A stretch of 64,000 nucleotides of DNA from Polycladospora coralii. Lineage in GTDB: Bacteria > Bacillota > Bacilli > Thermoactinomycetales > Thermoactinomycetaceae. Below the pieces are notes generated by a model. That model made no database searches, had not been told where the DNA came from, and saw only the letters and a program-made list of their open reading frames with translations. The DNA is taken from the NCBI RefSeq assembly GCF_014773435.2, contig NZ_JACXAG020000004.1:124001-188000 (forward strand). Reading direction: 5' to 3'. Shown here one piece after another: positions 46,885-54,862 of the stretch (position 1 is the stretch's first letter; the number at the start of each line of letters is the position of its first letter). Position numbers and translations under genes: made by a program.

Positions 46885-47028
46885 CTACTTCCCTATTCCT
46901 TTTTTGCTGAGCCCGACATAGCCTATTCCCAACCCGATTCGTACACCAGGGATCGCATGATCAAATAGTAAGCCGATCCCAGCCCCTGCAATCACACAGC
47001 CGTAGATAATAACATCTTCTTTTTTCAA
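46885..47028 (-). CDS. Small Gly-rich membrane protein at the head of the merR operon
   Basis: 47 residues, too short for most gene callers. TTG start at 47028 after AAGGAGGAGATTTAAC, an excellent ribosome site. The sequence starts MKKEDVIIYGCVIAGAGIGLL and continues with FDHAIPGVRIGLGIGYVGLSKK, two Gly-zipper helices. Its stop lies eight bases before the merR start, so the two are coupled. It is the first gene after the minus-strand MerR-type promoter. No known function. Confidence 0.65.
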   Translation of the reverse strand: MKKEDVIIYGCVIAGAGIGLLFDHAIPGVRIGLGIGYVGLSKKGIGK

Positions 47029-47049
47029 GTTAAATCTCCTCCTTGTGTA

Positions 47050-47080
47050 AGTATAAAAGATGACGTTACGTAACTTTCAA
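47050..47080 (-). promoter_or_regulatory. MerR-type promoter of the small-ORF/merR/GAP operon
   Basis: On the minus strand, -35 TTGAAA (47075-47080), a 19-nt spacer and -10 TATACT (47050-47055). The 19-nt spacer is the hallmark of MerR-activated promoters. The spacer contains the palindromic stretch GTTACGTAAC followed by GTCATC. It mirrors the promoter at 47109-47139. Confidence 0.75.
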
Positions 47081-47108
47081 CTATTTTGAATCTTCTTTTG
47101 CGTAAAGT

Positions 47109-47139
47109 TTGAAAGTGACCTTACGTCATCTTATATAAT
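47109..47139 (+). promoter_or_regulatory. Divergent MerR-type promoter of the lipoprotein/ABC unit
   Basis: -35 TTGAAA (47109-47114), 19-nt spacer, -10 TATAAT (47134-47139). The spacer holds TGAC-N5-GTCA dyad symmetry. It and the minus-strand promoter at 47050-47080 are near-exact inverted copies (shared TTGAAA-GT-ACGT-CATCTT pattern), so both are probably targets of the adjacent MerR protein. Confidence 0.75.
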
Positions 47140-47160
47140 GGGTTCGAAGGAGGTTGGGTT

Positions 47161-47835
47161 ATGATGAAAAAATTCATTCTTGGTCTACTGGTGGCTTTAT
47201 TCAGCCTTGCTGGATGTTCTACCGGTGAAAAGGATGTACTGGTGAATAAGGAATCCGTCGACGATGTAAATGAGATTGTAGTGAACTTTGCAAGCACAGA
47301 TGTTGATGTTCAGGTAAGTGATACGTCTGAATTAGAGGTGCATCTTACAGTTTATGATGATGGTCCAGGCGTGACCCTGGATAAGTCGTCAAATCGGTTG
47401 ACCGTGGATCTGGATAGCAGTATTGCACGATTGGTTAAGAAGAAGCCAACTCTTGAATTGATGATTCCACAAGACTTTAATGGCAAGCTCATCCTTGATG
47501 GTTCTTCAGGGAATATATCTGGTAAAGATTTAAATCAAACCGACATTGAAGTTAAAGCGAGTAGTGGGAATGTGAAGTTGCATTTTGCCGAGTTGAATGG
47601 GGATGTAGAGGTATCCACTTCAAGCGGTAAGGCCACTATTGAATTCGATGAAGAGACACCCGATCTGAATCTGGATGTCAGTACGAACAGTGGTAGTCAA
47701 TCTATCAATATGTCATTGGATGAATCAACAAAAGACAAAAGAAAAGCGAAGGGAACATCAGGAAATGGCGGAAATGAAATGAAAATTAAAACCAAATCAG
47801 GGAACATAAAGGTGAATGGATTAAATAGGGACTAG
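47161..47835 (+). CDS. Lipoprotein with DUF4097-type beta-helix repeats
   Basis: 224 residues. It has a signal peptide and lipobox LAGC (Cys near residue 19), so it should be anchored outside the membrane. The mature part repeats the DUF4097/putative adhesin pattern, with SSGNISGKDLNQTDIEVKASSGNVKLHF, GDVEVSTSSGKATIEF and KTKSGNIKVNGL giving successive beta-strand rungs. RBS GAAGGAGGTTGGGTT. First gene after the MerR-type promoter, ahead of padR and the ABC exporter. Perhaps a surface or stress-sensing protein; the role is unknown. Confidence 0.75.
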   Translation: MMKKFILGLLVALFSLAGCSTGEKDVLVNKESVDDVNEIVVNFASTDVDVQVSDTSELEVHLTVYDDGPGVTLDKSSNRLTVDLDSSIARLVKKKPTLELMIPQDFNGKLILDGSSGNISGKDLNQTDIEVKASSGNVKLHFAELNGDVEVSTSSGKATIEFDEETPDLNLDVSTNSGSQSINMSLDESTKDKRKAKGTSGNGGNEMKIKTKSGNIKVNGLNRD

Positions 47836-47851
47836 AAAAGTAGGGAAGAAC

Positions 47852-48112
47852 ATGACTGTTAAATTCAAAATATGGGGACTTTTATATAGGAAGAATTTAC
47901 ACGGCTATGATATCATCGCGGAATTCAATGAACTCTCTCATCATCAATGACCCCTAACCACATTAGAGAGACTGGGAAGAGATGGGTTGGTTACGTCACT
48001 AGGAGAAAATGAGAAGGGAAGGATTCATTATCAAATTACCCAAGCGGTGAGAGAAGCTCTTTTTGACTGGATATCGTCTCCCGTTAAAAGGCCCCTATCA
48101 AGGATAATGTGA
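47852..48112 (+). pseudogene. PadR-family regulator with an in-frame TGA and truncated C-terminus
   Basis: The frame from the ATG at 47852 gives KFKIWGLLYRKNLHGYDIIAEF and then a TGA at 47948-47950. In-frame readthrough continues with PLTTLERLGRDGLVTSLG and GRIHYQITQAVREALFDWISS, to a stop at 48110-48112. This is the PadR winged helix, and the TGA falls at a position usually occupied by Trp. The effector domain is missing. Such regulators normally sit beside the ABC genes that follow. Probably a nonsense-mutated, truncated gene. Confidence 0.8.
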
Positions 48113-48127
48113 AGGAGTGAGGAACAT

Positions 48128-48847
48128 ATGATCACTGTAGATAATGTGTTCAAGCATTTTGAACAGGGAGATATGAAAATCGAGGTTCTAAAGGGAGTAA
48201 ACCTCTCGATTAAAAAAGGAGAGTTTGTTGCCATCATGGGTCCGAGTGGATCGGGTAAAAGTACCCTTCTTCAACTTCTTGGAGGTTTGGATACTCCTTC
48301 ATCTGGTCATGTGAGAATACAAGAGAACTCCTTTTCTGATTTGAATGAAAAAAAAAGGACCATTGTGCGCCGCAAGGATATCGGTTTCATCTTTCAGAAT
48401 TATCAGCTGTTGTCTACTTTGACTGTAGAGGAAAACATCGCCTTCCCGCTACATGCAGACGGGAGAAAAGACAAGGATGGAGAGGAGAAAATCCGATCGA
48501 TCATCAATGAGGTGGGATTGGAAGGGCTTGAAAAGAAATCCCCCAATCTATTGAGTGGAGGGCAACAACAGCGTGTTTCCATCGCTAGAGGGTTGATCCA
48601 TGAACCCAAAATCCTTTTGGCAGATGAACCTACAGGAAATTTGGATCGAAAGCGTGCTGAAGAAATACTGGAGCTACTTGCGAAGTTCAATAAAGAACGA
48701 AAGCAGTCCATCATCATGGTAACACATGATATCTTCGCAGCCGGATATGCGGATAAGATTATTTTATTCAAAGATGGAGTGATTGATAAGGAAGTTACTA
48801 GGGAGGATCAAGACTATGCTGAATATCTGGCTAGTTTCCTGGCGTAA
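48128..48847 (+). CDS. ABC transporter ATPase (LolD/MacB type)
   Basis: 239 residues. Walker A GPSGSGKSTLL (about 38-48), Q-loop FIFQNYQLLSTLTVEEN, signature LSGGQQQRVSIARGL (about 143-157) and Walker B ILLADEPTGNLDRKRAEE. The pattern TGNLD is typical of MacB-type exporters that pair with FtsX-type permeases. ATG after AAGGAGTGAGGAACAT. The permease gene overlaps its end by 32 bases. Confidence 0.92.
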   Translation: MITVDNVFKHFEQGDMKIEVLKGVNLSIKKGEFVAIMGPSGSGKSTLLQLLGGLDTPSSGHVRIQENSFSDLNEKKRTIVRRKDIGFIFQNYQLLSTLTVEENIAFPLHADGRKDKDGEEKIRSIINEVGLEGLEKKSPNLLSGGQQQRVSIARGLIHEPKILLADEPTGNLDRKRAEEILELLAKFNKERKQSIIMVTHDIFAAGYADKIILFKDGVIDKEVTREDQDYAEYLASFLA

Positions 48848-51257
48848 TCTAACGAAGAACAAGAGGAGGTTCTTCTTCACTCTGATTGCCGTCATACTCG
48901 GAATTCAGTTGACCACCAGCATGTTGGTGGCGAATAACACAGTGAAAGATACGTTTAGATACTATGAAGAAATCTACGCAGGTAATGCAGACTCATGGAT
49001 CTTGAGTAAGGAATATTCTTTTTCTGAGGATGAAGTGGAATCGATTAAGCAGCAGGATGCCGTGAAAGACAGCCTGAGTGTCTTGGACAAGCAGACACTG
49101 ATTGATGTAGAGGGTGACAAAGGTCCACCTGAAACCCCGGTAAGGGTGACGGGAGTAAGTGATATCCATAGTAATCTGCTCAAGCTTCCCTTGATCAAGG
49201 GAGGCCTGGAAGGTGGAGGTTTGATCATCCCCGAAAATGCATCCAAGCTATGGGGGAAGGATATTGGGGATACAGTCACCTTTAAAGGGCTGGGGGAAAT
49301 TAAAGTAACGGGGATTGTAGGCTTCACTTCTTGGTTAGCAAGCCCTAACAGTTGGGAAGAAGCAGAAGGGAGATCATTCAGGGTCATGATGGACCTTGAC
49401 ACCCTACAGGAATGGACTGGACTGATTGATCAGATTAGTTATATCAGGCTACAACATGAAGGAAGTAAAGATCATTTATTACAGTATCAAGATGAATTGA
49501 ACGGGACATCTTTATACGTTCAGCCCGTGGTAATTGATGATTTGAGGAATAACGATGTGGATGGGTTGTACGCTGTATTTTATCTCGTGTCTATCCTTGC
49601 TCTCTTTATCAGTGGTTTCATCATCTTCAATATGATTTACTCGAGTGTCATCGAGCGTAAAAAGGAATTTTCAATTATGAAGAGTCTTGGATATACGAAC
49701 TTTAATGTGTTTAAACTTGTATTCATGGAAGTATTTTTACTCTCCCTTATCGGAACCGTGATTGCTCTTCCACTCGGGGTATGGTTCGCCGATCTATTTG
49801 TTGATATGCTTCTAGGTATCTTCCAAGACACAATGGTTTATACATTGAATTGGCAGAGTGCCACGATCTTATCAGGAATGATCGGACTCCTCTTCCCACT
49901 TATAGTAGCAGGTATTCCGATGTATATCGCTTTTAAAACCCCTATAATATATGCCTTGAGGAATACGAATAAAGAGTCGAAAACCAGAGTGAAGGTCATC
50001 AGATATATACTCGGCTTGGCCTTCATCGGATTGAGTTTTCTCGATCGTTATTGGGCTTACGTATTTCTGCTTTTCGGAGTCATTCTCCTTTATCCGGTGG
50101 TAATAAGAATGCTTGCGAAGTTGTTAGGACCGTTGATTGAGCGTTTGTTGGGTTATCCTGGGCGCTTATCGGTCAGTAATATCAAAGTAAATACCAATCG
50201 AAATGCAAATACCTCGGCCATGTTGGCAATCAGTATTGGAGTGGTCATCTTTCTTGGATCGGCACTGGAATCCATTCCTTCGGGATTTGAGAAGGAAATT
50301 TGCCAAACCTTCGGTGGAGATATCCAAATTCAATTTGAAGAACCAATTAATGAATCCCAGTTAAACACTGTGAAAAACCATCAGGCTGTGAAAGATATGG
50401 CATGGTATAAGGAGACGATGGTTACTTGGAAAACAGTGGATGGCGAGGCCAAAGAATTTTATTTGATGAGCAACCCTTCCTCTCCGGATTTTCCATTGTT
50501 TAAGGGATACGCTCAGGATATTCCTGACGGTGCAGTTCTACTGGGAGAGAGAGCGTTTGATGAATGGGGTGGGAAAGTTGGCGACTCTGTCAAGATGAAC
50601 ACCCCTGCCGGTGAACGAGCGTATAAGGTAGCCGGAAAAGTTAATACGTCTCAGGATGGAGGTTATGTCGGATTCGTCTCTCAGGAAGAATTTTCACAAG
50701 TGTTTAATTGGCAGGGAATCCAGACACTCATGATGAATGTCGATGATTCAAGCAACCCAAAAGACCTGCGCAGGGATTTGCGTCAAGACTTCCCTACAGG
50801 CATATCGACACTTACGCTAGTGGAAGACCAGATTGAGTCATCACAAAGTTCTTTTGATGGTATGAATGAAGTGATGCAATTCCTTATGATTATCGTCATT
50901 GCACTTTCAAGCATAGGAATTAGCAATACTTTATTAATGAATACAATGGAGAGGATAGGAGAGATTGGAACCACGCGTGCCATCGGTTTTACAACCAGAC
51001 AAGTGAGAGCGATGGTGATGGGGGAAGGGTTAGTCGTAGGAGTGGCCGGAATCATCGTCGGAGTCGTGTTGGGGATATTTGTTATCTATTTAAACTCCAT
51101 CTCTAATTCCTCTGCTACTTACATGCCATTCATTATTCCTTGGGGAAATATCGGGCTTGCCATCATGGCGGGTCTTCTACTCTCGGTCATTGCATCCCTA
51201 TTTCCATCTTTTATTGCAGTTCGTGTAAACTTGGTCAATGCACTAAAAGAAAACTAA
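48816..51257 (+). CDS. FtsX/MacB-type ABC permease
   Basis: 813 residues from the ATG at 48816, 10 nt after GGAGG. One N-terminal TM helix (about 12-34), a MacB-like extracytoplasmic domain (about 35-245), three TM helices, a second extracytoplasmic domain (about 460-655) and three C-terminal TM helices. Two FtsX domains are visible (VIERKKEFSIMKSLGYTNFNVFKLVFMEVF and TMERIGEIGTTRAIGFTTRQVRAMVMGE). This two-domain form is found in exporters or mechanotransmission systems for peptides and lipids. It shares its operon with the DUF4097 lipoprotein. Confidence 0.88.
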   Translation: MLNIWLVSWRNLTKNKRRFFFTLIAVILGIQLTTSMLVANNTVKDTFRYYEEIYAGNADSWILSKEYSFSEDEVESIKQQDAVKDSLSVLDKQTLIDVEGDKGPPETPVRVTGVSDIHSNLLKLPLIKGGLEGGGLIIPENASKLWGKDIGDTVTFKGLGEIKVTGIVGFTSWLASPNSWEEAEGRSFRVMMDLDTLQEWTGLIDQISYIRLQHEGSKDHLLQYQDELNGTSLYVQPVVIDDLRNNDVDGLYAVFYLVSILALFISGFIIFNMIYSSVIERKKEFSIMKSLGYTNFNVFKLVFMEVFLLSLIGTVIALPLGVWFADLFVDMLLGIFQDTMVYTLNWQSATILSGMIGLLFPLIVAGIPMYIAFKTPIIYALRNTNKESKTRVKVIRYILGLAFIGLSFLDRYWAYVFLLFGVILLYPVVIRMLAKLLGPLIERLLGYPGRLSVSNIKVNTNRNANTSAMLAISIGVVIFLGSALESIPSGFEKEICQTFGGDIQIQFEEPINESQLNTVKNHQAVKDMAWYKETMVTWKTVDGEAKEFYLMSNPSSPDFPLFKGYAQDIPDGAVLLGERAFDEWGGKVGDSVKMNTPAGERAYKVAGKVNTSQDGGYVGFVSQEEFSQVFNWQGIQTLMMNVDDSSNPKDLRRDLRQDFPTGISTLTLVEDQIESSQSSFDGMNEVMQFLMIIVIALSSIGISNTLLMNTMERIGEIGTTRAIGFTTRQVRAMVMGEGLVVGVAGIIVGVVLGIFVIYLNSISNSSATYMPFIIPWGNIGLAIMAGLLLSVIASLFPSFIAVRVNLVNALKEN

Positions 51258-51274
51258 ACTTTTTTTCTTAGGAG

Positions 51275-51302
51275 CCTACCAGATTTTTGTGGTAGGTTTT
51301 TC
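51275..51302 (+). terminator. Terminator after the ABC permease
   Basis: CCTACCA (51275-51281) pairs with TGGTAGG (51290-51296), followed by TTTTTCTTTG. Confidence 0.75.
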
Positions 51303-51305
51303 TTT

Positions 51306-51458
51306 GTGCTTCATACTGCCTATGTGGCGGAGGGGCTAAGGGAAGTGTTGACAAATGGTTTGACCAAAGGGGTCCTAATAGACTCTTCAATTCTAGTCGG
51401 CTTTACAGTCGTTTCGTATTTCCTGATATTAAAAAACATAAAATGGAGAATTGAATAA
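51306..51458 (+). pseudogene. C-terminal fragment of an ABC-2 type permease
   Basis: A 50-codon frame, with EGLREVLTNGLTKGVLIDSS, a hydrophobic segment (about residues 29-42) and a final KNIKWRIE. It looks like the last periplasmic loop, last membrane helix and cytoplasmic tail of an ABC-2 permease. There is no start region or upstream part. A gene remnant in a decayed stretch. Confidence 0.5.
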
Positions 51459-51459
51459 T

Positions 51460-52080
51460 ATGAGAAACCATGAAGGCACTCGTCAAGTCGTTTTGGTCAT
51501 TGGGGGGAATTCAGGCATAGGGAAAGGAGTGGCCAAGAAGTTTCTAGCAAACACATCACCGGTACCAACCTTCAAATGGGGATGGACGCACAGGGGGAAT
51601 TAAGACAGATATCCGAACATGTGGAATTTCATCAAATTGAAGTATAGATGTTGCCTGTAACCTTCGCATCCATGATTGAACTGGAAGAAGAAGAACGTGA
51701 ATTTAAAGGGAGCATGGCTATGTATGAAATATGAAATTAAGCAGAGAATGCGCCAGCGTTATGGAGGATCCATCATCAATATCTCATCTGACACCCAATG
51801 GATCTATTTATTCTGTCAGTAAGCATGCGCTGGAAGGGCTGGCTAAAACGGCTGCTCATGAATATGCCAGGTTTGGGATTAGAATCAATAATGTGACACC
51901 GGGATTGGTTCAGATCCCCATGTGGGGGTAAGTGAAGATAGCTCGGATGAGCTCTAATAAGTACATTCCTGTAGGTCGAATGGACAAACCCGTATTTTGG
52001 ATGGCCTCGAAGCATGCAAGTTATATTATAGGGCATTCTCTTGTGGTGGATGGCGGTCTGGCTCTAGGAGGGAATGCCCA
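51460..52080 (+). pseudogene. Short-chain dehydrogenase/reductase broken by several frameshifts
   Basis: Pieces of one SDR gene occur in order but in different frames. From the ATG at 51460: VVLVIGGNSGIGKGVAKKFL (nucleotide-binding GxxxGIG). At about 51760: YGGSIINISSDT. At about 51785-51925: YSVSKHALEGLAKTAAHEYARFGIRINNVTPG (YxxxK active site). At about 51950-52075: IPVGRMDKP...HASYIIGHSLVVDGGLALGG. A large part between the first two pieces is missing or scrambled, with stops. Non-functional. Confidence 0.85.
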
Positions 52081-52449
52081 TTCTCTACAAGTCTATTTTT
52101 ATGGGAGGCAAATGGTCTTTTATGAATATTGCCCAAACCTCCTATGTTGCTTTATTTACTAATGTTTCTTGAGAAGAAAAAACTTATACTTTGCTCAAGT
52201 TACACAAAATATTTTACACTCTCTATTTAAAATAAAATCAATAAGATATATTGATATTATTTTCAATTAAATATATAATTAGATTATTGAATTTATTTTA
52301 CTTGCGATACGCAGTGGGGTATATTCAAGCAATTAGACTGAAAAATACATCTATTTAAAATTAACTGACGATAATAGGGGATCAAACAAATCGACACATG
52401 CAAGTTACTGTCTAAAGTGAAGCTCAACTTAAATTGGAGGGATTATAAC
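52081..52449. other. AT-rich spacer before the fusion protease
   Basis: No gene seen. The last part of the SDR frame runs out near 52162 as meaningless sequence. The stretch then becomes strongly AT-rich and contains the protease promoter at 52251-52279. Confidence 0.5.
52251..52279 (+). promoter_or_regulatory. Sigma-A promoter of the subtilisin-M28 gene
   Basis: TTGATA (52251-52256), a 17-nt spacer and TATAAT (52274-52279), near consensus. It leaves a leader of about 165 nt before the start codon at 52450. Confidence 0.65.
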
Positions 52450-54792
52450 ATGAAAAAAATGAATCGTTGGATTTCGTTTGTAGTGGTTATCATTTTCGTG
52501 TGTTCTTTGTCACTACCGCCCTCAGAAAATGTGCAAGCACAAACTGTTAAATTGGACATGCATCAAATTGTTGTGAAATTTAAGGATGGGATTAAACAAG
52601 AAACAAAAAATAAAAAACATCAAGCGAAACATGTAAAAATGCGTACCCGTAACACACAACTTGGGTTTGATGTTATCGATGTTCAGAAAGAGTCATTGGA
52701 ACAGGTTTTAAAAACATACAAAGAAGATCACGCAGTCGATTATGTCGAACCCATTATCGAGTTAAATGCAATGTGGACACCAAATGATCCGATTTATCAA
52801 AAAGAACAATACGGACCTCAAATGATACAAGCAGAAAAAGCATGGGATATTACACGAGGAAAAGAGGATATTATTGTTGCGGTGATCGACACAGGTGTGC
52901 AAACGGACCATCCTGATTTAACAGGTCAAATCATTGAGGGATATGATTTTGTAGATAACGATCGTGATGCATATGACGAACAAGGACATGGAACTCACGT
53001 TGCAGGTACAGTGGGTGCACTCACCCATAATGGTATAGGGGTAGCAGGTATAGCACCGCATGTAAAGATCATGCCGATTCGGGTATTGGGAGCAAATGGA
53101 AGTGGTACGAGTGTATGGGTGGCAAATGGGATCACATATGCTGCCGATAACGGAGCGGATGTGATTAACTTAAGTTTGGGTGCGGATCAACCATCCAAAG
53201 TGATCGAGGATGCAGTAAATTATGCTTGGGATAAAGGAGCAGTTGTGTTAGGAGCAGCAGGGAATAGCGGTGAATCAACTCCTTCTTATCCGGCTAATCA
53301 TGATAAAGTCATCGCTGTAGGGGCAACGAATGCAAAGGATCAAAAATGGTCAGCATCTAATTATGGAACATGGGTTGATGTTTCGGCTCCTGGAGCTGAA
53401 ATCATATCCACTACGCTAGCGGGTGGTTATGGCTATGATTCGGGTACATCCATGGCTACACCACATGTAGCAGGTTTGGCTGCACTACTCAGCTCGGAAG
53501 GCTTATCTAATGCAGAAATTCGCTCTACAATAGAAAATTCAGCTGATCCAATTTCAGGTACGGGAACTTATTGGAAGCATGGACGAGTGAATGCGTATGA
53601 AGCTTTAAAAGAGACGAAAGCTTTCCAGAATGATCAGGTCTCTGTTGAGCGAATTTATGAGGATATTGCAGATTTAGCCTATAAAGATGATGCGCGTATG
53701 GCGGGAACTAAAGGAGAAATGGAAGCTGCAAACAAGATAAAAGAAAGATGGATTGACTTAGGTTATGAGGTAGAAATGCAACCACATCTTCTATTTTCGC
53801 ATAACAGTGGATCAATTGATTTAAAGACACCCATTTCTAAATCTATAGAAGCACGTCCTTTTATTCGTACACCTACCCATTCAGGACAAACAGCATCACT
53901 TGTGTATGCCGGTCTCGGCAGTAGAGATGATTTTGACCATGTGGATGTAAAAGGGAAAATTGCATTGATCAAAAGAGGAAGCTTTACGTATGCAGAGAAA
54001 GTACAAAATGCAGCTGATAACGGTGCAATCGGTGTAATTATTTTTAACAATACGGGTGGATTGATTTACAGAGGCGGATTCAATCAAGTTCCTGATATTC
54101 CAACAATTGGAATTAGTGGAACAGATGGCACTTACTTAGTGGATCTTCTGAAAGAAGAGGCTGTATCTCTTCATATGAAAGTAGATGATACGGAAGTGGG
54201 TGTGTATACACACAATGTTATTGCCACAAAAAGTGCTGTTTCCCCAACAGACGAGACAGAAACATTCGTTGTCGGTGCGCACTATGATGGTGTAGACTCA
54301 GCAGCTGCAAATGATAATGCATCTGGTACTGCTACCATGTTAGAAGTTGCGCGAATCGTAAGCAACAAAGATTTAAATCAGAACATTAAGTTTATTGCGT
54401 TTGGGGCTGAAGAATTGGGTTTGCTTGGCTCCAATGCTTATATAGATTCACTTAATCAGACGGATATCAAAAATATGAGTGGTATGCTTAATATGGATAT
54501 GGTCGGGGTAGGTGATACATTAAGGATTTATACGGCAAAAGCAAATGCTTCTTCGTGGGTCGCCGATCGAGCAGAAGATATTGCTAAGATGAAAGGGATT
54601 CGTTATCAAAGAGGCACATCAAGTCGGAGTGATCATGTTCCATTCGAAGAGCAAGGGATACCGGTTGCGTTTCTACATTACGAGGAAGATCCGTACTATC
54701 ATACGGATCAAGATACATTGGATAAGATTCAAAAAGAAGATCTATTCAATACAGGTCAGATTGTGACACAAATCGTAAATCAACTCAATTAG
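52450..54792 (+). CDS. Secreted subtilisin (S8) fused to PA and M28 zinc peptidase domains
   Basis: 780 residues from the ATG at 52450, 9 nt after GGAGGG. Signal peptide (1-30), I9-type propeptide (about 36-105), S8 catalytic domain (about 120-385) with D147 in AVIDTGV, H180 in GHGTHVAG, N272 and S334 in GTSMATPH, then a PA domain (about 455-580), and an M28 aminopeptidase domain with all zinc ligands: H611 (GAHYD), D622 (NDNAS), E654-E655 (GAEELG), D683 (NMDMVG) and H751 (YYHTDQD). A single secreted chain thus combines an endopeptidase with an aminopeptidase. The gene is monocistronic. Confidence 0.93.
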   Translation: MKKMNRWISFVVVIIFVCSLSLPPSENVQAQTVKLDMHQIVVKFKDGIKQETKNKKHQAKHVKMRTRNTQLGFDVIDVQKESLEQVLKTYKEDHAVDYVEPIIELNAMWTPNDPIYQKEQYGPQMIQAEKAWDITRGKEDIIVAVIDTGVQTDHPDLTGQIIEGYDFVDNDRDAYDEQGHGTHVAGTVGALTHNGIGVAGIAPHVKIMPIRVLGANGSGTSVWVANGITYAADNGADVINLSLGADQPSKVIEDAVNYAWDKGAVVLGAAGNSGESTPSYPANHDKVIAVGATNAKDQKWSASNYGTWVDVSAPGAEIISTTLAGGYGYDSGTSMATPHVAGLAALLSSEGLSNAEIRSTIENSADPISGTGTYWKHGRVNAYEALKETKAFQNDQVSVERIYEDIADLAYKDDARMAGTKGEMEAANKIKERWIDLGYEVEMQPHLLFSHNSGSIDLKTPISKSIEARPFIRTPTHSGQTASLVYAGLGSRDDFDHVDVKGKIALIKRGSFTYAEKVQNAADNGAIGVIIFNNTGGLIYRGGFNQVPDIPTIGISGTDGTYLVDLLKEEAVSLHMKVDDTEVGVYTHNVIATKSAVSPTDETETFVVGAHYDGVDSAAANDNASGTATMLEVARIVSNKDLNQNIKFIAFGAEELGLLGSNAYIDSLNQTDIKNMSGMLNMDMVGVGDTLRIYTAKANASSWVADRAEDIAKMKGIRYQRGTSSRSDHVPFEEQGIPVAFLHYEEDPYYHTDQDTLDKIQKEDLFNTGQIVTQIVNQLN

Positions 54793-54795
54793 TCC

Positions 54796-54843
54796 GTAAT
54801 GGTGAAAGTCAGTCTAAATCCTTGGACTGACTTTCACTATTAC
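54796..54843. terminator. Terminator between the protease and the ABC-2 operon
   Basis: A 19-bp stem with one G-T pair (54796-54814 with 54825-54843) between convergent stops at 54792 and 54863; the outer part is A/T-rich. Confidence 0.75.
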
Positions 54844-54862
54844 CGCGAATTCTCATAGGCTT

